In this document: piece by piece, positions 34,269 through 43,850 of the stretch
How the letters are laid out: the number at the start of each line of letters is the position of its first letter
Position numbering within the stretch: the first letter of the stretch is position 1
Source: Streptomyces chryseus
Lineage (GTDB): Bacteria; Actinomycetota; Actinomycetes; Streptomycetales; Streptomycetaceae
Length of the DNA: 64,000 bases
Reading direction: 5' to 3'
NCBI RefSeq assembly: GCF_014650755.1
Contig: NZ_BMVO01000016.1
Span: forward strand, 62,001 to 126,000
Notes under the pieces: generated by a model
What the model saw: the letters and a program-made list of their open reading frames with translations, nothing else
Told to the model about the DNA's origin: nothing
The model's database searches: none
Program-made: the position numbers and the translations under genes

Positions 34269-35636
34269 CTACCAGGAGGCCGGCGGCCCGTACCCCGTGG
34301 GCGCACCGCTGTCCTGGCCGGGACCGGCCCCGGCGCCCGGCCCCGGTCCGGCGGCCCGCGCCCACGCCGCCGCGCGCCGCCGGGCGACGAACGTCCACGC
34401 CCCGAGCCCGAGCACCAGCACGGTGCCCGCCCCGATCCCGCCGGCCGCGACGAGCCGCATCGTGTCGCCGCGCGCCGCGACGGGCCGGCTCCGCCCCTGC
34501 TCCGCCGCGCCCCGGTCCTCGTCGGTGACCTGGAACTCGCCGGGCGCCCCGGCGTAGGCGGGCGCGCCCTCGCCCTCGCCGCCCTCGACGTTCAGCCGCA
34601 GCGAGAGCCCGAGGGCCTGCGGGCCGAAGTCCCGCGCGACCTCCGGGCTCAGACTGACCTTCAGGTAGTACCAGCCGGCGAACCGCATGCCGTTGACCGA
34701 GTCGGAGGAGTCGAAGCGGTTCTCGTACGCCACCGGAGGCAGCGGGTCCAGCGCCGTCGACTTCTGCCTGCCGCTGTACGAGACGTCGTTCGCACGGTCG
34801 ACCAGCCCCCGCGCCGGGTTGTACAGCGCCATGGTCAGCGCGTGGGCCACGTACCCGTCGCCCGCCGTGCTGCCGACGTCCGCACGGGCGAAGAGCTGCT
34901 GCCCCCAGTCGACCGGCACCTTGTAGAACAGCGTCTCGCCGGGCCTGATCCGGTCACGCCACTCGCCCTGCTCCAGCCCGGTCGCACCGTGGAAACTCGT
35001 CCCGCCCCTGCGTTCCCGGGCCTGGGTGACGGGCGGCGCGGGCGGGCCGCTGGGCCAGTCCTCCGGCGCCTCGGTCGGCCCGCCCGGCCGAACGCCCGGT
35101 TCCGTCACGTGCCGGATCTCCAGCTCCCACGGGTCGCTCGACGAACCGGCGGCGCCACTCCGCTCGATCAGCGCGTAGTAGCTGTCCCGCTCCTGGCAGG
35201 GCCCGTCCTTCTCGATGGTCCGGTGCGCGTAGGTCCCGAGCGGGCGCGCGAACCGCGCGGAGCCGAACCGGGCGGTGTCGTATCCGCACGCGTCGCCGTC
35301 GCGGTCCTGGAGCGTCACCTTGAGCTCGTCGTCGAACGAGACCTTCGTGCCCGGCCGCGGCACGGCCGTAGCCGACACGTAGGCGTGGGACTTCGCGTCG
35401 AGCTCCAGGCGGTAGAAGAGCCTGCCGCCCGGCCCGATCGCGTCCCGGTACGTGCCCCCCGCCCTCAGCCGCCGGGCGTCGGTGTTGCTCGCGGCCCCCT
35501 CGACCCGCTCCGCCGACGGATCGAAGGTGTACGAGCCGGCCTCGTCGGCGGCCCGCGCCTGCGCCGGCAGCGCCGCCACCGCGCACAGCGCCGCCGCCAC
35601 CGCCGGCGCCACCCTGCCCCTGCCGCGCTGCCCCAT
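34269..35636 (-). CDS. Secreted, C-terminally membrane-anchored protein, unrecognised
   Basis: ATG 35636 (or GTG 35639) lies behind GAGGGGGGC. The 455 residues carry a signal peptide (APAVAAALCAVAALPAQARAADE; cut near residue 30), two similar beta-rich extracytoplasmic parts that share a 'GGRLFYRLELD' / 'GETLFYKVPVD' opening (about 65 and 245), and a C-terminal transmembrane helix (about 402-424) with a Gly/Pro tail. The internal repeat suggests two copies of a pre-peptidase-C-like or jelly-roll domain. No function is assigned. Convergent with the kinase gene, 33 bases apart. Confidence 0.75.
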   Translation of the reverse strand: MGQRGRGRVAPAVAAALCAVAALPAQARAADEAGSYTFDPSAERVEGAASNTDARRLRAGGTYRDAIGPGGRLFYRLELDAKSHAYVSATAVPRPGTKVSFDDELKVTLQDRDGDACGYDTARFGSARFARPLGTYAHRTIEKDGPCQERDSYYALIERSGAAGSSSDPWELEIRHVTEPGVRPGGPTEAPEDWPSGPPAPPVTQARERRGGTSFHGATGLEQGEWRDRIRPGETLFYKVPVDWGQQLFARADVGSTAGDGYVAHALTMALYNPARGLVDRANDVSYSGRQKSTALDPLPPVAYENRFDSSDSVNGMRFAGWYYLKVSLSPEVARDFGPQALGLSLRLNVEGGEGEGAPAYAGAPGEFQVTDEDRGAAEQGRSRPVAARGDTMRLVAAGGIGAGTVLVLGLGAWTFVARRRAAAWARAAGPGPGAGAGPGQDSGAPTGYGPPASW

Positions 35637-35825
35637 CACGCGCCCCCCTCGTCGTCTCGCCGGTCCATCCTGCCCCGCAGGCCCCAGCGCTGTCTGCGCC
35701 GACTGCCCCACCACTCCCTCGCTTTGCTCATGCAAGCTAGTGATTTGCTGGGGTGAATACAAGAAGTGTGCCGTCACGGTCCGACAACAACCCACCACAA
35801 CCCGTTCGGCCCCAGGGCAGCACAA

Positions 35826-35853
35826 AACCCCGGCCGCTTCAGCGACCGGGGTT
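35826..35853 (-). terminator. Terminator of the DLW-39 gene
   Basis: AACCCCGG...CCGGGGTT stem extended inward (AACCCCGGCCGCT with AGCGACCGGGGTT, one mismatch). Read leftward it is followed by TTTTG. Confidence 0.75.
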
Positions 35854-35874
35854 CAGTACTGGGACTACTGGGTC

Positions 35875-36009
35875 TCACACACCCGAACCTGCGGGCACGG
35901 AGTCAGTCGCCTCCGTCCACAGATCCTGCTCGGCGCGATCCGCCTGGATCTGGCGGTACACGAGGAGCCCGCCGATGGCGGCCAGTGCGACCAGGAGAAG
36001 CTTCTTCAC
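35875..36009 (-). CDS. DLW-39 family protein, 44 residues
   Basis: GTG 36009 opens a 44-residue frame: MKKLLLVALAAIGGLLVYRQ, a single hydrophobic helix, then a short tail containing the Asp-Leu-Trp triplet (AEQDLWTEATD) that names the family. These tiny proteins are conserved in actinobacteria next to tRNA-Ile downstream of gyrA, which is the position seen here. Function unknown. Confidence 0.88.
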   Translation of the reverse strand: MKKLLLVALAAIGGLLVYRQIQADRAEQDLWTEATDSVPAGSGV

Positions 36010-36062
36010 CGCGCGACCTCGTCTTTCCTTGACGTAGGAGACTTCTGGCGCCCGACTATACA

Positions 36063-36084
36063 CACCGACCGATACCGATCGGTG
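36063..36084. promoter_or_regulatory. Inverted repeat upstream of the DLW-39 gene
   Basis: CACCGA (36063-36068) and TCGGTG (36079-36084) flank a CCGATACCGA core, forming a 22-base operator-like repeat 54 bases before the start codon. It resembles the TetR-type site before paaA in using CCGATCGG units. Regulator unknown. Confidence 0.4.
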
Positions 36085-36123
36085 ACCTAGATACCCGCGC
36101 CAACTCACCCACTCCACACAGCA

Positions 36124-36159
36124 GAAGGCCCGGCAGATCTTTCGATCTGCCGGGCCTTC
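36124..36159. terminator. Perfect hairpin downstream of tRNA-Ile
   Basis: A 16-bp perfect stem (GAAGGCCCGGCAGATC on the left) with a TTTC loop. It lies 20 bases past the 3' end of tRNA-Ile (-) and is a likely tRNA transcript terminator. Confidence 0.85.
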
Positions 36160-36178
36160 GACCTTTTCAGGTCCGCGG

Positions 36179-36252
36179 TGGGGCTAACAGGATTTGAACC
36201 TGTGGCCTCATCCTTATCAGGGATGCGCTCTAACCAACTGAGCTATAGCCCC
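36179..36252 (-). tRNA. tRNA-Ile (anticodon GAT)
   Basis: 74-nt cloverleaf on the minus strand: acceptor GGGGCTA/TAGCCCC, D-arm GCTCAGTTGGTTAGAGC, anticodon loop CTGATAA (GAT), T-loop GTTCAAATC, discriminator A. It follows the gyrA-DUF3566 genes on the same strand, as in many actinobacteria. Confidence 0.96.
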
Positions 36253-36313
36253 GCGCTGCCCCTGAAGATTAGCGCACCTCGGGGGCAGTACCAAAATCGG
36301 TTCCGCCGACCCG

Positions 36314-37009
36314 CTACTCGTCCTCGGCGAGCGTCAGCTCGACGCCCCCGACGAACCCCGCCGACAGGTTGTAGATGAACGCGCCGAGCGTCGCGAGCGC
36401 CGTGGCCAGCACCACGTCGATCATCGCGATGACCGACGTGAAGATCAACACGCGCGGCAACGACAGGAAAGACTGCAGGTCGAAGCCGTTGCTCTCGTTG
36501 GAGCCCGTCGCCTCGCTGATCGTCCCGCCCACCGTCGAGAAAACGCCCATCGCGTCCATGACCATCCACAACACGGCCGCGGCCACCACCGTGCAGATGC
36601 CCAGCGCGATGGAGAGCAGGAAGCTCACCTTCATCACCGACCACGGGTCGGCCTTGGCCACCCGCAGCCGCGCCTTGCGCGTACGCGGCGTCGTACGCGC
36701 CCCCGTACGCGGCAGACGCACCGCGGCGACACCCGGCTGCTGCCCGGCCCACTGCGGCCCGCCCTGCGTCCCACCCGCACCGTCGGCCTGCGGCGAGGGG
36801 TACGCCTGCGGCGGGTGATACGGCTGCGCCGTCTGGCCCTGCGGCTCGCGCTCGCTCGGCAGCGGCCCGTTCCCGTACCCGTCGTAACTCTGCGGCTGGG
36901 TTCCCCGCGTATCGGTCACAGTCCCCCCCTGGGAGTCCGCGGCAGAGCCACGGGCACCGGGTGCTCCAGATTCGGAAGCGGCCGCTCCGGCGCCCGTGGC
37001 TCCACTCAC
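36314..37009 (-). CDS. DUF3566 domain-containing membrane protein
   Basis: GTG 37009 uses GAGGAG inside the gyrA terminus as ribosome binding site, so the two are coupled. The 231 residues have a Gly/Pro/Gln-rich N-terminus (1-115), a basic segment (RKARLRVAKADPWSVMKVSF), and two transmembrane helices (about 130-155 and 185-210) around VFSTVGGTISEATG, ending in an acidic tail. DUF3566 proteins follow gyrA across actinobacteria; a structural or membrane role is assumed but unproven. Confidence 0.9.
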   Translation of the reverse strand: MSGATGAGAAASESGAPGARGSAADSQGGTVTDTRGTQPQSYDGYGNGPLPSEREPQGQTAQPYHPPQAYPSPQADGAGGTQGGPQWAGQQPGVAAVRLPRTGARTTPRTRKARLRVAKADPWSVMKVSFLLSIALGICTVVAAAVLWMVMDAMGVFSTVGGTISEATGSNESNGFDLQSFLSLPRVLIFTSVIAMIDVVLATALATLGAFIYNLSAGFVGGVELTLAEDE

Positions 37010-37013
37010 GCTC

Positions 37014-39644
37014 TTACTCCTCGTGCTCACCGGCCGAAGGCGCTGCGCCCTCGGCGGATTCGGCAACCTCGACCGCATCGCCCTCGACCGCGTCGGTGTC
37101 GGCCCCCTCGGGGCCCTCCACCTCTTCGGCCTCACGACCGGCCTCGGCGTTGCGAGCGATACCGACGACGGCATCGCGCTTGCCCAGGTTGATCAGTTGG
37201 ACGCCCATGGTGTCACGGCCCGTCTCCCTGACTTCGTTGACTCGCGTACGGATCACACCACCGCCGAGCGTGATGGCGAGGATCTCGTCCGTCTCCTCCA
37301 CCACCAGCGCGCCGACCAGCGACCCACGGTCCTCCACGATCTTGGCGGCCTTGATGCCCAGACCACCACGACCCTGGACCCGGTACTCGTCCACGGGGGT
37401 CCGCTTCGCGTACCCGCCATCGGTCGCGGTGAACACGAACGTACCGGCCCGCACGACATTCATCGAGAGCAGCTCGTCCCCTTCACGGAAACTCATGCCC
37501 TTCACACCCGACGTCGCACGGCCCATCGGACGCAGCGCGTCATCGGTCGCCGTGAAGCGGATCGACTGCGCCTTGCGGCTGACCAGCAGCAGGTCGTCCT
37601 CGGCCGACACCAGCTCCGCACCGATCAGCTCGTCATCGCTGCCGTCCGCGGTCTCCCGCAGATTGATCGCGATGACGCCACCCGAACGGGGCGAGTCGTA
37701 GTCCTTCAGCGACGTCTTCTTCACCAGGCCGCCCTTGGTGGCCAGGATCAGATACGGCGCCGCCTCGTAGTCACGGATCGCCAGGATCTGCGCGATCTGC
37801 TCGTCCGGCTGGAAAGCGAGCAGGTTCGCCACGTGCTGACCGCGCGCGTCCCGGCCGGCGTCCGGCAGCTCGTACGCCTTCGCCCGGTACACCCGGCCCT
37901 TGTTCGTGAAGAACAGCAGCCAGTGGTGCGTCGTCGACACGAAGAAGTGGTCGACGATGTCGTCTTCCTTCAGCTTCGTACCGCGCACGCCCTTCCCGCC
38001 GCGCTTCTGCGAGCGGTAGTCGTCCGTCTTCGTACGCTTCACATAGCCGCCACGCGTGATCGTGACGACGATGTCCTCCTCGGCGATCAGGTCCTCGATG
38101 GACATGTCACCGTCGAAGGGCACCAGCTTGGAACGGCGGTCGTCACCGAACTTGTCGACGATCGCTGCCAGTTCCTCGCTGATGATCTGCCGCTGACGCT
38201 CCGGCGAGGCGAGGATCGCGTTGTACTCGTTGATCTTCGCCTGGAGCTCGTCGTGCTCCGCGACGATCTTCTGGCGCTCCAGCGCCGCCAGCCGGCGCAG
38301 CTGCATCTCCAGGATCGCGTTCGCCTGGATCTCGTCGATCTCCAGCAGGCCCATCAGGCCCTCACGCGCCACGTCGACCGTCTGGCTGCGCCGGATCAGC
38401 GCGATGACCTCGTCGATCGCGTCCAGCGCCTTCAGCAGACCGCGCAGGATGTGCGCCCGCTCCTCCGCCTTGCGCAGCCGGAAGCGCGTACGCCGGACGA
38501 TGACCTCGATCTGGTGCGTCACCCAGTGCCGGATGAACGCGTCCAGCGACAGCGTGCGCGGCACACCGTCGACCAGCGCCAGCATGTTCGCGCCGAAGTT
38601 CGTCTGGAGATCGGTGTGCTTGTACAGGTTGTTCAGGACGACCTTCGCGACCGCGTCCCGCTTCAGCACGATGACCAGGCGCTGGCCCGTACGCGAAGAC
38701 GTCTCGTCACGGACGTCCGCGATCCCGCCGACCTTGCCGTCCTTCACCAGGTCGGCGATCTTCTGCGCCAGGTTGTCCGGGTTGGTCTGGTACGGAAGCT
38801 CCGTCACCACCAGGCACTGGCGGTTCTGGATCTCCTCGACCGCCACCACCGCGCGCATCGTGATCGAGCCGCGGCCCGTCCGGTACGCCTCCTCGATGCC
38901 CTTACGGCCCACCACCAGCGCGCCGGTCGGGAAGTCGGGGCCCTTGATGCGCTCCATCAGCGCGTCCAGGAGCTCCTCGTGCCCCGCCTCCGGGTTCTCC
39001 AGGAACCACTGCGCGCCCGCCGCCACCTCCCGCAGGTTGTGCGGCGGGATGTTCGTGGCCATACCGACCGCGATACCAGCCGAACCGTTGATCAGCAGGT
39101 TCGGGAACCGCGCCGGCAGAACCGTCGGCTCCTGGTTGCGGCCGTCGTAGTTGTCCTGGAAGTCGACGGTCTCCTCGTCGATGTCCCGGACCATCTCCAT
39201 GGCCAGCGGCATCATCTTGCACTCGGTGTACCGCATCGCCGCGGCCGGGTCGTTGCCCGGGGAACCGAAGTTGCCGTTGGAGTCCACCAGCGGCATGCGC
39301 ATCGACCAGTGCTGCGCCAGGCGCACCAAGGCGTCGTAGATCGAGGAGTCGCCGTGCGGGTGGTACGTACCCATGACGTCACCGACGACACGGGCGCACT
39401 TGTAGAAGCCCTTCTCGGGCCGGTAACCGCCGTCGTACATCGCGTACAGCACACGGCGGTGCACGGGCTTCAGACCGTCCCGCACGTCGGGCAGCGCACG
39501 CGACACGATGACGGACATCGCGTAGTCGAGATACGAACGCTGCATCTCCGTCTCGAGCCCCACGGGCTCGACACGCATGCCCACACCCTCGACGGGCGGC
39601 ACCTCTTCGGGCGTCACGGGGACAGGGGTGTTCTCGTCGGCCAT
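37014..39644 (-). CDS. gyrA: DNA gyrase subunit A
   Basis: DNA breakage-reunion subunit that introduces negative supercoils together with GyrB. The 876 residues have a winged-helix/tower N-domain with catalytic Tyr139 (AAMRYTECKM) and a C-terminal beta-propeller with the GyrA-box-like QKRGGKG (about residue 540). The quinolone-resistance region HPHGDSSIYDAL carries Ser100 and Asp104 (E. coli Ser83/Asp87 equivalents), the susceptible configuration. A final acidic tail rich in Glu/Ala is present. ATG 39644 lies 49 bases downstream of gyrB. Confidence 0.97.
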   Translation of the reverse strand: MADENTPVPVTPEEVPPVEGVGMRVEPVGLETEMQRSYLDYAMSVIVSRALPDVRDGLKPVHRRVLYAMYDGGYRPEKGFYKCARVVGDVMGTYHPHGDSSIYDALVRLAQHWSMRMPLVDSNGNFGSPGNDPAAAMRYTECKMMPLAMEMVRDIDEETVDFQDNYDGRNQEPTVLPARFPNLLINGSAGIAVGMATNIPPHNLREVAAGAQWFLENPEAGHEELLDALMERIKGPDFPTGALVVGRKGIEEAYRTGRGSITMRAVVAVEEIQNRQCLVVTELPYQTNPDNLAQKIADLVKDGKVGGIADVRDETSSRTGQRLVIVLKRDAVAKVVLNNLYKHTDLQTNFGANMLALVDGVPRTLSLDAFIRHWVTHQIEVIVRRTRFRLRKAEERAHILRGLLKALDAIDEVIALIRRSQTVDVAREGLMGLLEIDEIQANAILEMQLRRLAALERQKIVAEHDELQAKINEYNAILASPERQRQIISEELAAIVDKFGDDRRSKLVPFDGDMSIEDLIAEEDIVVTITRGGYVKRTKTDDYRSQKRGGKGVRGTKLKEDDIVDHFFVSTTHHWLLFFTNKGRVYRAKAYELPDAGRDARGQHVANLLAFQPDEQIAQILAIRDYEAAPYLILATKGGLVKKTSLKDYDSPRSGGVIAINLRETADGSDDELIGAELVSAEDDLLLVSRKAQSIRFTATDDALRPMGRATSGVKGMSFREGDELLSMNVVRAGTFVFTATDGGYAKRTPVDEYRVQGRGGLGIKAAKIVEDRGSLVGALVVEETDEILAITLGGGVIRTRVNEVRETGRDTMGVQLINLGKRDAVVGIARNAEAGREAEEVEGPEGADTDAVEGDAVEVAESAEGAAPSAGEHEE

Positions 39645-39693
39645 TGCTGGTCAAAGTCCTTTCGAGCTGCGGCTGGTGGCTTGCACGGCCGAC

Positions 39694-41751
39694 TCAGATG
39701 TCGAGGAAGCGGACGTCCTTGGCGTTGCGCTGGATGAACGAGCGCCGCGCCTCGACGTCCTCACCCATCAGCACCGAGAACAGGTCGTCGGCCTGCGCCG
39801 CGTCGTCCAGGGTCACCTGGCCGAGAACACGGTGGTCCACGTCCATCGTGGTGATGCGCAGCTCCTCGGCGTTCATCTCACCGAGACCCTTGAAGCGCTG
39901 GATCGAGTCGTCCCTGATCCGCTTGCCGTTCTGCTTGCCGAGCTCGACGAGCGCGTCGCGCTCACGGTCCGAGTACGCGTACTCGAAGTCGTCCCGGCCC
40001 CACTTGATCTTGAACAGCGGCGGACGCGACAGGTACACGTGCCCCGCCTCGACCAGCGGCCGCAGGAAGCGGAACAGGAACGTCAGCAGCAGCGTGTTGA
40101 TGTGCTGACCGTCGACGTCGGCGTCCGCCATCAGAATGATCTTGTGATAGCGAAGCTTCTCGATGTCGAAGTCCTCGTGCACACCGGTGCCGAAAGCACT
40201 GATCAGCGCCTGGACCTCGGTGTTCTGCAGGATCTTGTCGATCCGCGCCTTCTCGACGTTCAGGATCTTGCCGCGAATCGGCAGGATCGCCTGATACATC
40301 GGATTGCGCCCGGACTTCGCCGAACCACCGGCGGAGTCACCCTCGACGATGAAGATCTCGCACTTCGTCGGATCGTTCGACTGGCAGTCCGACAGCTTGC
40401 CCGGCAGCGAAGCACTCTCCAGCAGACCCTTGCGACGCGTCAGATCACGCGCCTTACGGGCCGCGACACGGGCCGTGGCCGCCTGGATCGACTTGCGGAC
40501 GATGTCCGCCGCCTCGTTCGGATTACGGTCGAACCAGTCGTTGAGGTGCTCGTGCACGACCTTCTGCACGAAGGTCTTCGCCTCCGTGTTGCCCAGCTTG
40601 GTCTTCGTCTGCCCCTCGAACTGCGGCTCACCCAGCTTCACCGAGATGATCGCCGTCAGACCCTCGCGGATGTCCTCACCCGTGAGGTTGTCGTCCTTCT
40701 CGCGCAGCAGCTTCTTGTCCCGCGCGTACCGGTTGACCAGACCCGTCAGCGCCGCCCGGAAACCCTCCTCGTGCGTACCGCCCTCATGCGTGTGGATCGT
40801 GTTCGCGAACGAGTACACACCCTCCGTGTACTGCGAGTTCCACTGCATCGCGATCTCGACCGAGAGCAGACGCTCCTTGTCCTCGGCCTCGACGTCGATC
40901 ACCGTCGGGTGAATCAGCTCACCCTTGCGCGAGTTCAAGTACTTCACGAAGTCGACGATGCCGCCCTCGTAGTGGTACTTCACCGTCCTCGCCGGCTGCT
41001 CGTCCGCCGCCTCCGCGTCCGGGTCGTCGGCGTTCATCGTCGCCTTGGCCGACTCGCGCTCGTCCGTCAGCGTCAGCGTCAGGCCCTTGTTCAGGAACGC
41101 CATCTCCTGGAACCGGCGCGCGAGCGTCTCGAAGGAGTACTCCGTCGTCTCAAAGACATCCGGGTCCGCCCAGAACGTCACGGTCGTACCCGAATCCCCG
41201 ACCGCCTCGTGCTGGGCGAGCGGCGCGGTGGGCACACCGAGCTTGTACTCCTGCGTCCAGCGGAAACCGTCCCGCTTGATGTCCACCGCGAGCCGCGTGG
41301 ACAGCGCGTTGACCACGGACACACCCACACCGTGCAGACCGCCGGACACGGCGTAACCGCCACCGCCGAACTTGCCGCCCGCGTGCAGGACCGTCAGCAC
41401 GACCTCGACGGCCGGCTTCTTCTCCACCGGGTGAAGGTCCACCGGGATGCCGCGACCGTTGTCGACGACGCGCACGCCACCGTCGGCCAGGATCGTGACG
41501 TCGATCGTGTCCGCGTGACCGGCGAGGGCCTCGTCGACGGAGTTGTCGACGACCTCTTGCACAAGGTGGTGAAGTCCACGCTCACCGGTCGAGCCGATGT
41601 ACATGCCGGGGCGCTTGCGGACCGCGTCCAGACCCTCGAGGACGGTGATCGCGCTGGCGTCGTACGACGGAGAGCCCTGGGGTGTGGCCTCGCCGCCCTT
41701 GCCGGCATCAGTGGACGGAATGTTCTCGTTGGGGTCGCCGGAATCGGCCAC
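39694..41751 (-). CDS. gyrB: DNA gyrase subunit B
   Basis: ATPase subunit of gyrase, 685 residues from GTG 41751 (VADSGDPNENIPSTD). GHKL ATPase motifs are EVVDNSVDEALAGH and DNGRGIPVD with the GGLHGVGVSVVNALS loop. The TOPRIM domain has EGDSAGG and DADVDGQH. Family homology begins about 45 residues in, after a short polar tail usual in Streptomyces. AGAAAGGG precedes the start. No aminocoumarin-resistance judgement can be made by eye. Confidence 0.97.
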   Translation of the reverse strand: MADSGDPNENIPSTDAGKGGEATPQGSPSYDASAITVLEGLDAVRKRPGMYIGSTGERGLHHLVQEVVDNSVDEALAGHADTIDVTILADGGVRVVDNGRGIPVDLHPVEKKPAVEVVLTVLHAGGKFGGGGYAVSGGLHGVGVSVVNALSTRLAVDIKRDGFRWTQEYKLGVPTAPLAQHEAVGDSGTTVTFWADPDVFETTEYSFETLARRFQEMAFLNKGLTLTLTDERESAKATMNADDPDAEAADEQPARTVKYHYEGGIVDFVKYLNSRKGELIHPTVIDVEAEDKERLLSVEIAMQWNSQYTEGVYSFANTIHTHEGGTHEEGFRAALTGLVNRYARDKKLLREKDDNLTGEDIREGLTAIISVKLGEPQFEGQTKTKLGNTEAKTFVQKVVHEHLNDWFDRNPNEAADIVRKSIQAATARVAARKARDLTRRKGLLESASLPGKLSDCQSNDPTKCEIFIVEGDSAGGSAKSGRNPMYQAILPIRGKILNVEKARIDKILQNTEVQALISAFGTGVHEDFDIEKLRYHKIILMADADVDGQHINTLLLTFLFRFLRPLVEAGHVYLSRPPLFKIKWGRDDFEYAYSDRERDALVELGKQNGKRIRDDSIQRFKGLGEMNAEELRITTMDVDHRVLGQVTLDDAAQADDLFSVLMGEDVEARRSFIQRNAKDVRFLDI

Positions 41752-42045
41752 GAAGCGCCCTTTCTGGCACAGCACGAGCCGACTCCGCGACAAACGGGAC
41801 CGGCTGCGTCGTTCTGTATAAGTCGACGTGTCCCGCACGCGGGCGGGATTCTCCACCAGTCTACCGGTAGCTCGGACACTCATGGGGGTTTGCCGGTACC
41901 TGAGTCCCCATGTGCCGTCCTGAACCAGCGCCGCCCGACTCCCCATATCCGGGAAGGGGCTCCAGGAGGCTCACACGGGCACCCAGCGCTTCCAGCTGTC
42001 AAGGACCCATCACCGTGAGGGACACCTCACACGCCCACCCGCTCC
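41752..42045. other. gyrB upstream region
   Basis: No gene is supported. TATACAG near 41815 (minus-strand reading) could be a gyrB -10 element. A weak 6-bp hairpin (GTGAGG/CCTCAC, 42015-42030) lies just after the DUF721 stop. Confidence 0.4.
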
Positions 42046-42693
42046 TCAGCCGTACGTGTCCCCCGGACCCGTACTCCCCGGCGCCCGCAGCGCACCGAAA
42101 CGACGCGGCGGACCACCCGGCCCCAGAATCTTGATCACCCGCACCGTGTCCCGGCCCAGATCCGCGTTCAGCCGCTTCAACAGCTCCCGCTGCATCAACC
42201 GCAACTGCGTCGCCCACGCCGTCGAATCGCAACTCACCGTGAGAACCCGCTCGTCCTCGTCATAACGCTGCGGCACACAGTGCTTCGCCAGATCCCCACC
42301 CACGATCTCCGGCCACCGGCCCATCACACCGCCGACCGCCATCGGCATCTCCCAGCCGCGCTCCGTCTTCAACCGGTCCAGCGCCGCCCCCAACGCCAAC
42401 GGATCACGACCGTCCGCACCCGAACCCGACCGCAGCCCACCACCACGCCGCGCCTGACTCCGCTGCTGCGCCGCCGCACCCCGCGCCCGCGCCTGCTCCT
42501 TCGCCGCACGCAGCGCCACCCGCGCCAGATCCACCCCCGTCGACTGGGGCACCTCCGGCGCCGACCCCTGCCCGGGCACCCGCAGCGGCTCCTGAGACGA
42601 CCCCCCGCCGGCCCCGCTCATCCCACCAGCACCACTCGACCCACCAGCCCCACCAGCCCCACGGGCCCCACGGGCCTCGCCCAACCCGCTCAT
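42046..42693 (-). CDS. DUF721 (DciA-like) protein
   Basis: The 215-residue product has a Gly/Ala-rich N-terminus (1-45), then a DUF721 domain (about 105-195; GGVMGRWPEIVGGDLAKHC, ATQLRLMQRELLKRLN). The homologous DciA of non-DnaC/DnaI bacteria helps load the replicative helicase, and the position between recF and gyrB is the conserved one. The ATG overlaps the recF stop (ATGA), so it is translationally coupled. Confidence 0.88.
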   Translation of the reverse strand: MSGLGEARGARGAGGAGGSSGAGGMSGAGGGSSQEPLRVPGQGSAPEVPQSTGVDLARVALRAAKEQARARGAAAQQRSQARRGGGLRSGSGADGRDPLALGAALDRLKTERGWEMPMAVGGVMGRWPEIVGGDLAKHCVPQRYDEDERVLTVSCDSTAWATQLRLMQRELLKRLNADLGRDTVRVIKILGPGGPPRRFGALRAPGSTGPGDTYG

Positions 42694-43820
42694 ACCCGCA
42701 CCACCTCGCCGCCGGACACCGCATACCGCGCCCCCGACAACACCCCCGGCACGTCGTCGTCCACCGCCGCCGTCACCAGCACCTGCTCACCCGGCGCCAC
42801 CAGCTCCGCCAACCGCTCCCGCCGCCGCGCGTCCAGCTCCGCGAACACGTCGTCCAGCACCAGCACCGGCTCATTGCCCTCGGCACGCAGAAGATCGTAC
42901 GAAGCAAGCCGCAGCGACAACGCGTACGACCACGACTCGCCATGACTCGCATAACCCTTGGCCGGCAACTGCCCCAGCTTCAACACAAGATCATCCCGAT
43001 GCGGACCGACCAGCGTCACACCCCGCTCGATCTCCTGCTTCCGCGCCTGCGCCAACGCCGCCAGCAACAGCCCGTACAACTCCTCACGCGACAGCCCCGC
43101 GCCCACACCCTCACCGACCGAACTGCGGTACTCCAACGCCACCGGACCCCCGCCCGGCGCCAACTGCTCGTACGCCTTGTCCGTCATCGGCCGCAACGTC
43201 GCGATCAGATCCAGCCGCTGCGCCAACAGCTCCGCACCCACCTGCGCCAGATGCTGGTCCCACACGTCAAGCGTCGACATGTCCATCGACCGGCCACCGT
43301 GCCGACGCGCCATCGCCGCCGACTTCAACAACGTGTTCCGCTGCTTCAGCACCCGCTCGTAGTCCGACCGCACCCCCGCCATCCGTGGCGACCGCGCCGT
43401 CACCAGCTCGTCGAGGAACCGCCGCCGCTCACCCGGATCACCCTTCACCAGAGCCAGATCCTCCGGCGCGAACAGCACCGTCCGCACGATCCCCAGCACA
43501 TCACGCGGCCTGACCTGCGACGACCTGTTGATACGCGCCCGATTCGCCCGCCCCGGATTCAGCTCCAGCTCCACCAGCTGCTGCCGCTCGCCCTGCGTCA
43601 CCGCGGCCCGGATCACCGCCCGCTCCGCGCCCATCCGCACCAGCGGAGCGTCCGAAGCCACCCGGTGACTGCCGAGCGTCGCCAGATAACCGACCGCCTC
43701 GACCAAATTGGTCTTTCCCTGCCCGTTCTGCCCCACAAAGACAGAAACGCCCGGATCGAGAGGGACCTCGACCCGGGCGTACGAGCGGAAGTCGGCCAAC
43801 GACAAATGCGTCACGTGCAT
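42690..43820 (-). CDS. recF: DNA replication and repair protein RecF
   Basis: SMC-like ATPase that loads RecA at gapped DNA. The 376 residues have Walker A GQNGQGKTN (about 30-38), an ABC-type signature region, and Walker B EPVLVLDDVFAELD (about 315). Canonical opening MHVTHLSLADFRSYA. Part of dnaN-gnd-recF-DUF721 with 30 bases to gnd. Confidence 0.96.
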   Translation of the reverse strand: MHVTHLSLADFRSYARVEVPLDPGVSVFVGQNGQGKTNLVEAVGYLATLGSHRVASDAPLVRMGAERAVIRAAVTQGERQQLVELELNPGRANRARINRSSQVRPRDVLGIVRTVLFAPEDLALVKGDPGERRRFLDELVTARSPRMAGVRSDYERVLKQRNTLLKSAAMARRHGGRSMDMSTLDVWDQHLAQVGAELLAQRLDLIATLRPMTDKAYEQLAPGGGPVALEYRSSVGEGVGAGLSREELYGLLLAALAQARKQEIERGVTLVGPHRDDLVLKLGQLPAKGYASHGESWSYALSLRLASYDLLRAEGNEPVLVLDDVFAELDARRRERLAELVAPGEQVLVTAAVDDDVPGVLSGARYAVSGGEVVRV

Positions 43821-43850
43821 GGCGTACGCCGACCTTCTCCCAGCTCTGAA

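Noticed and set aside
36996..39737. A 913-codon + strand open frame over gyrA
   Set aside because: It is the antisense of gyrA with no family features and no ribosome binding site.
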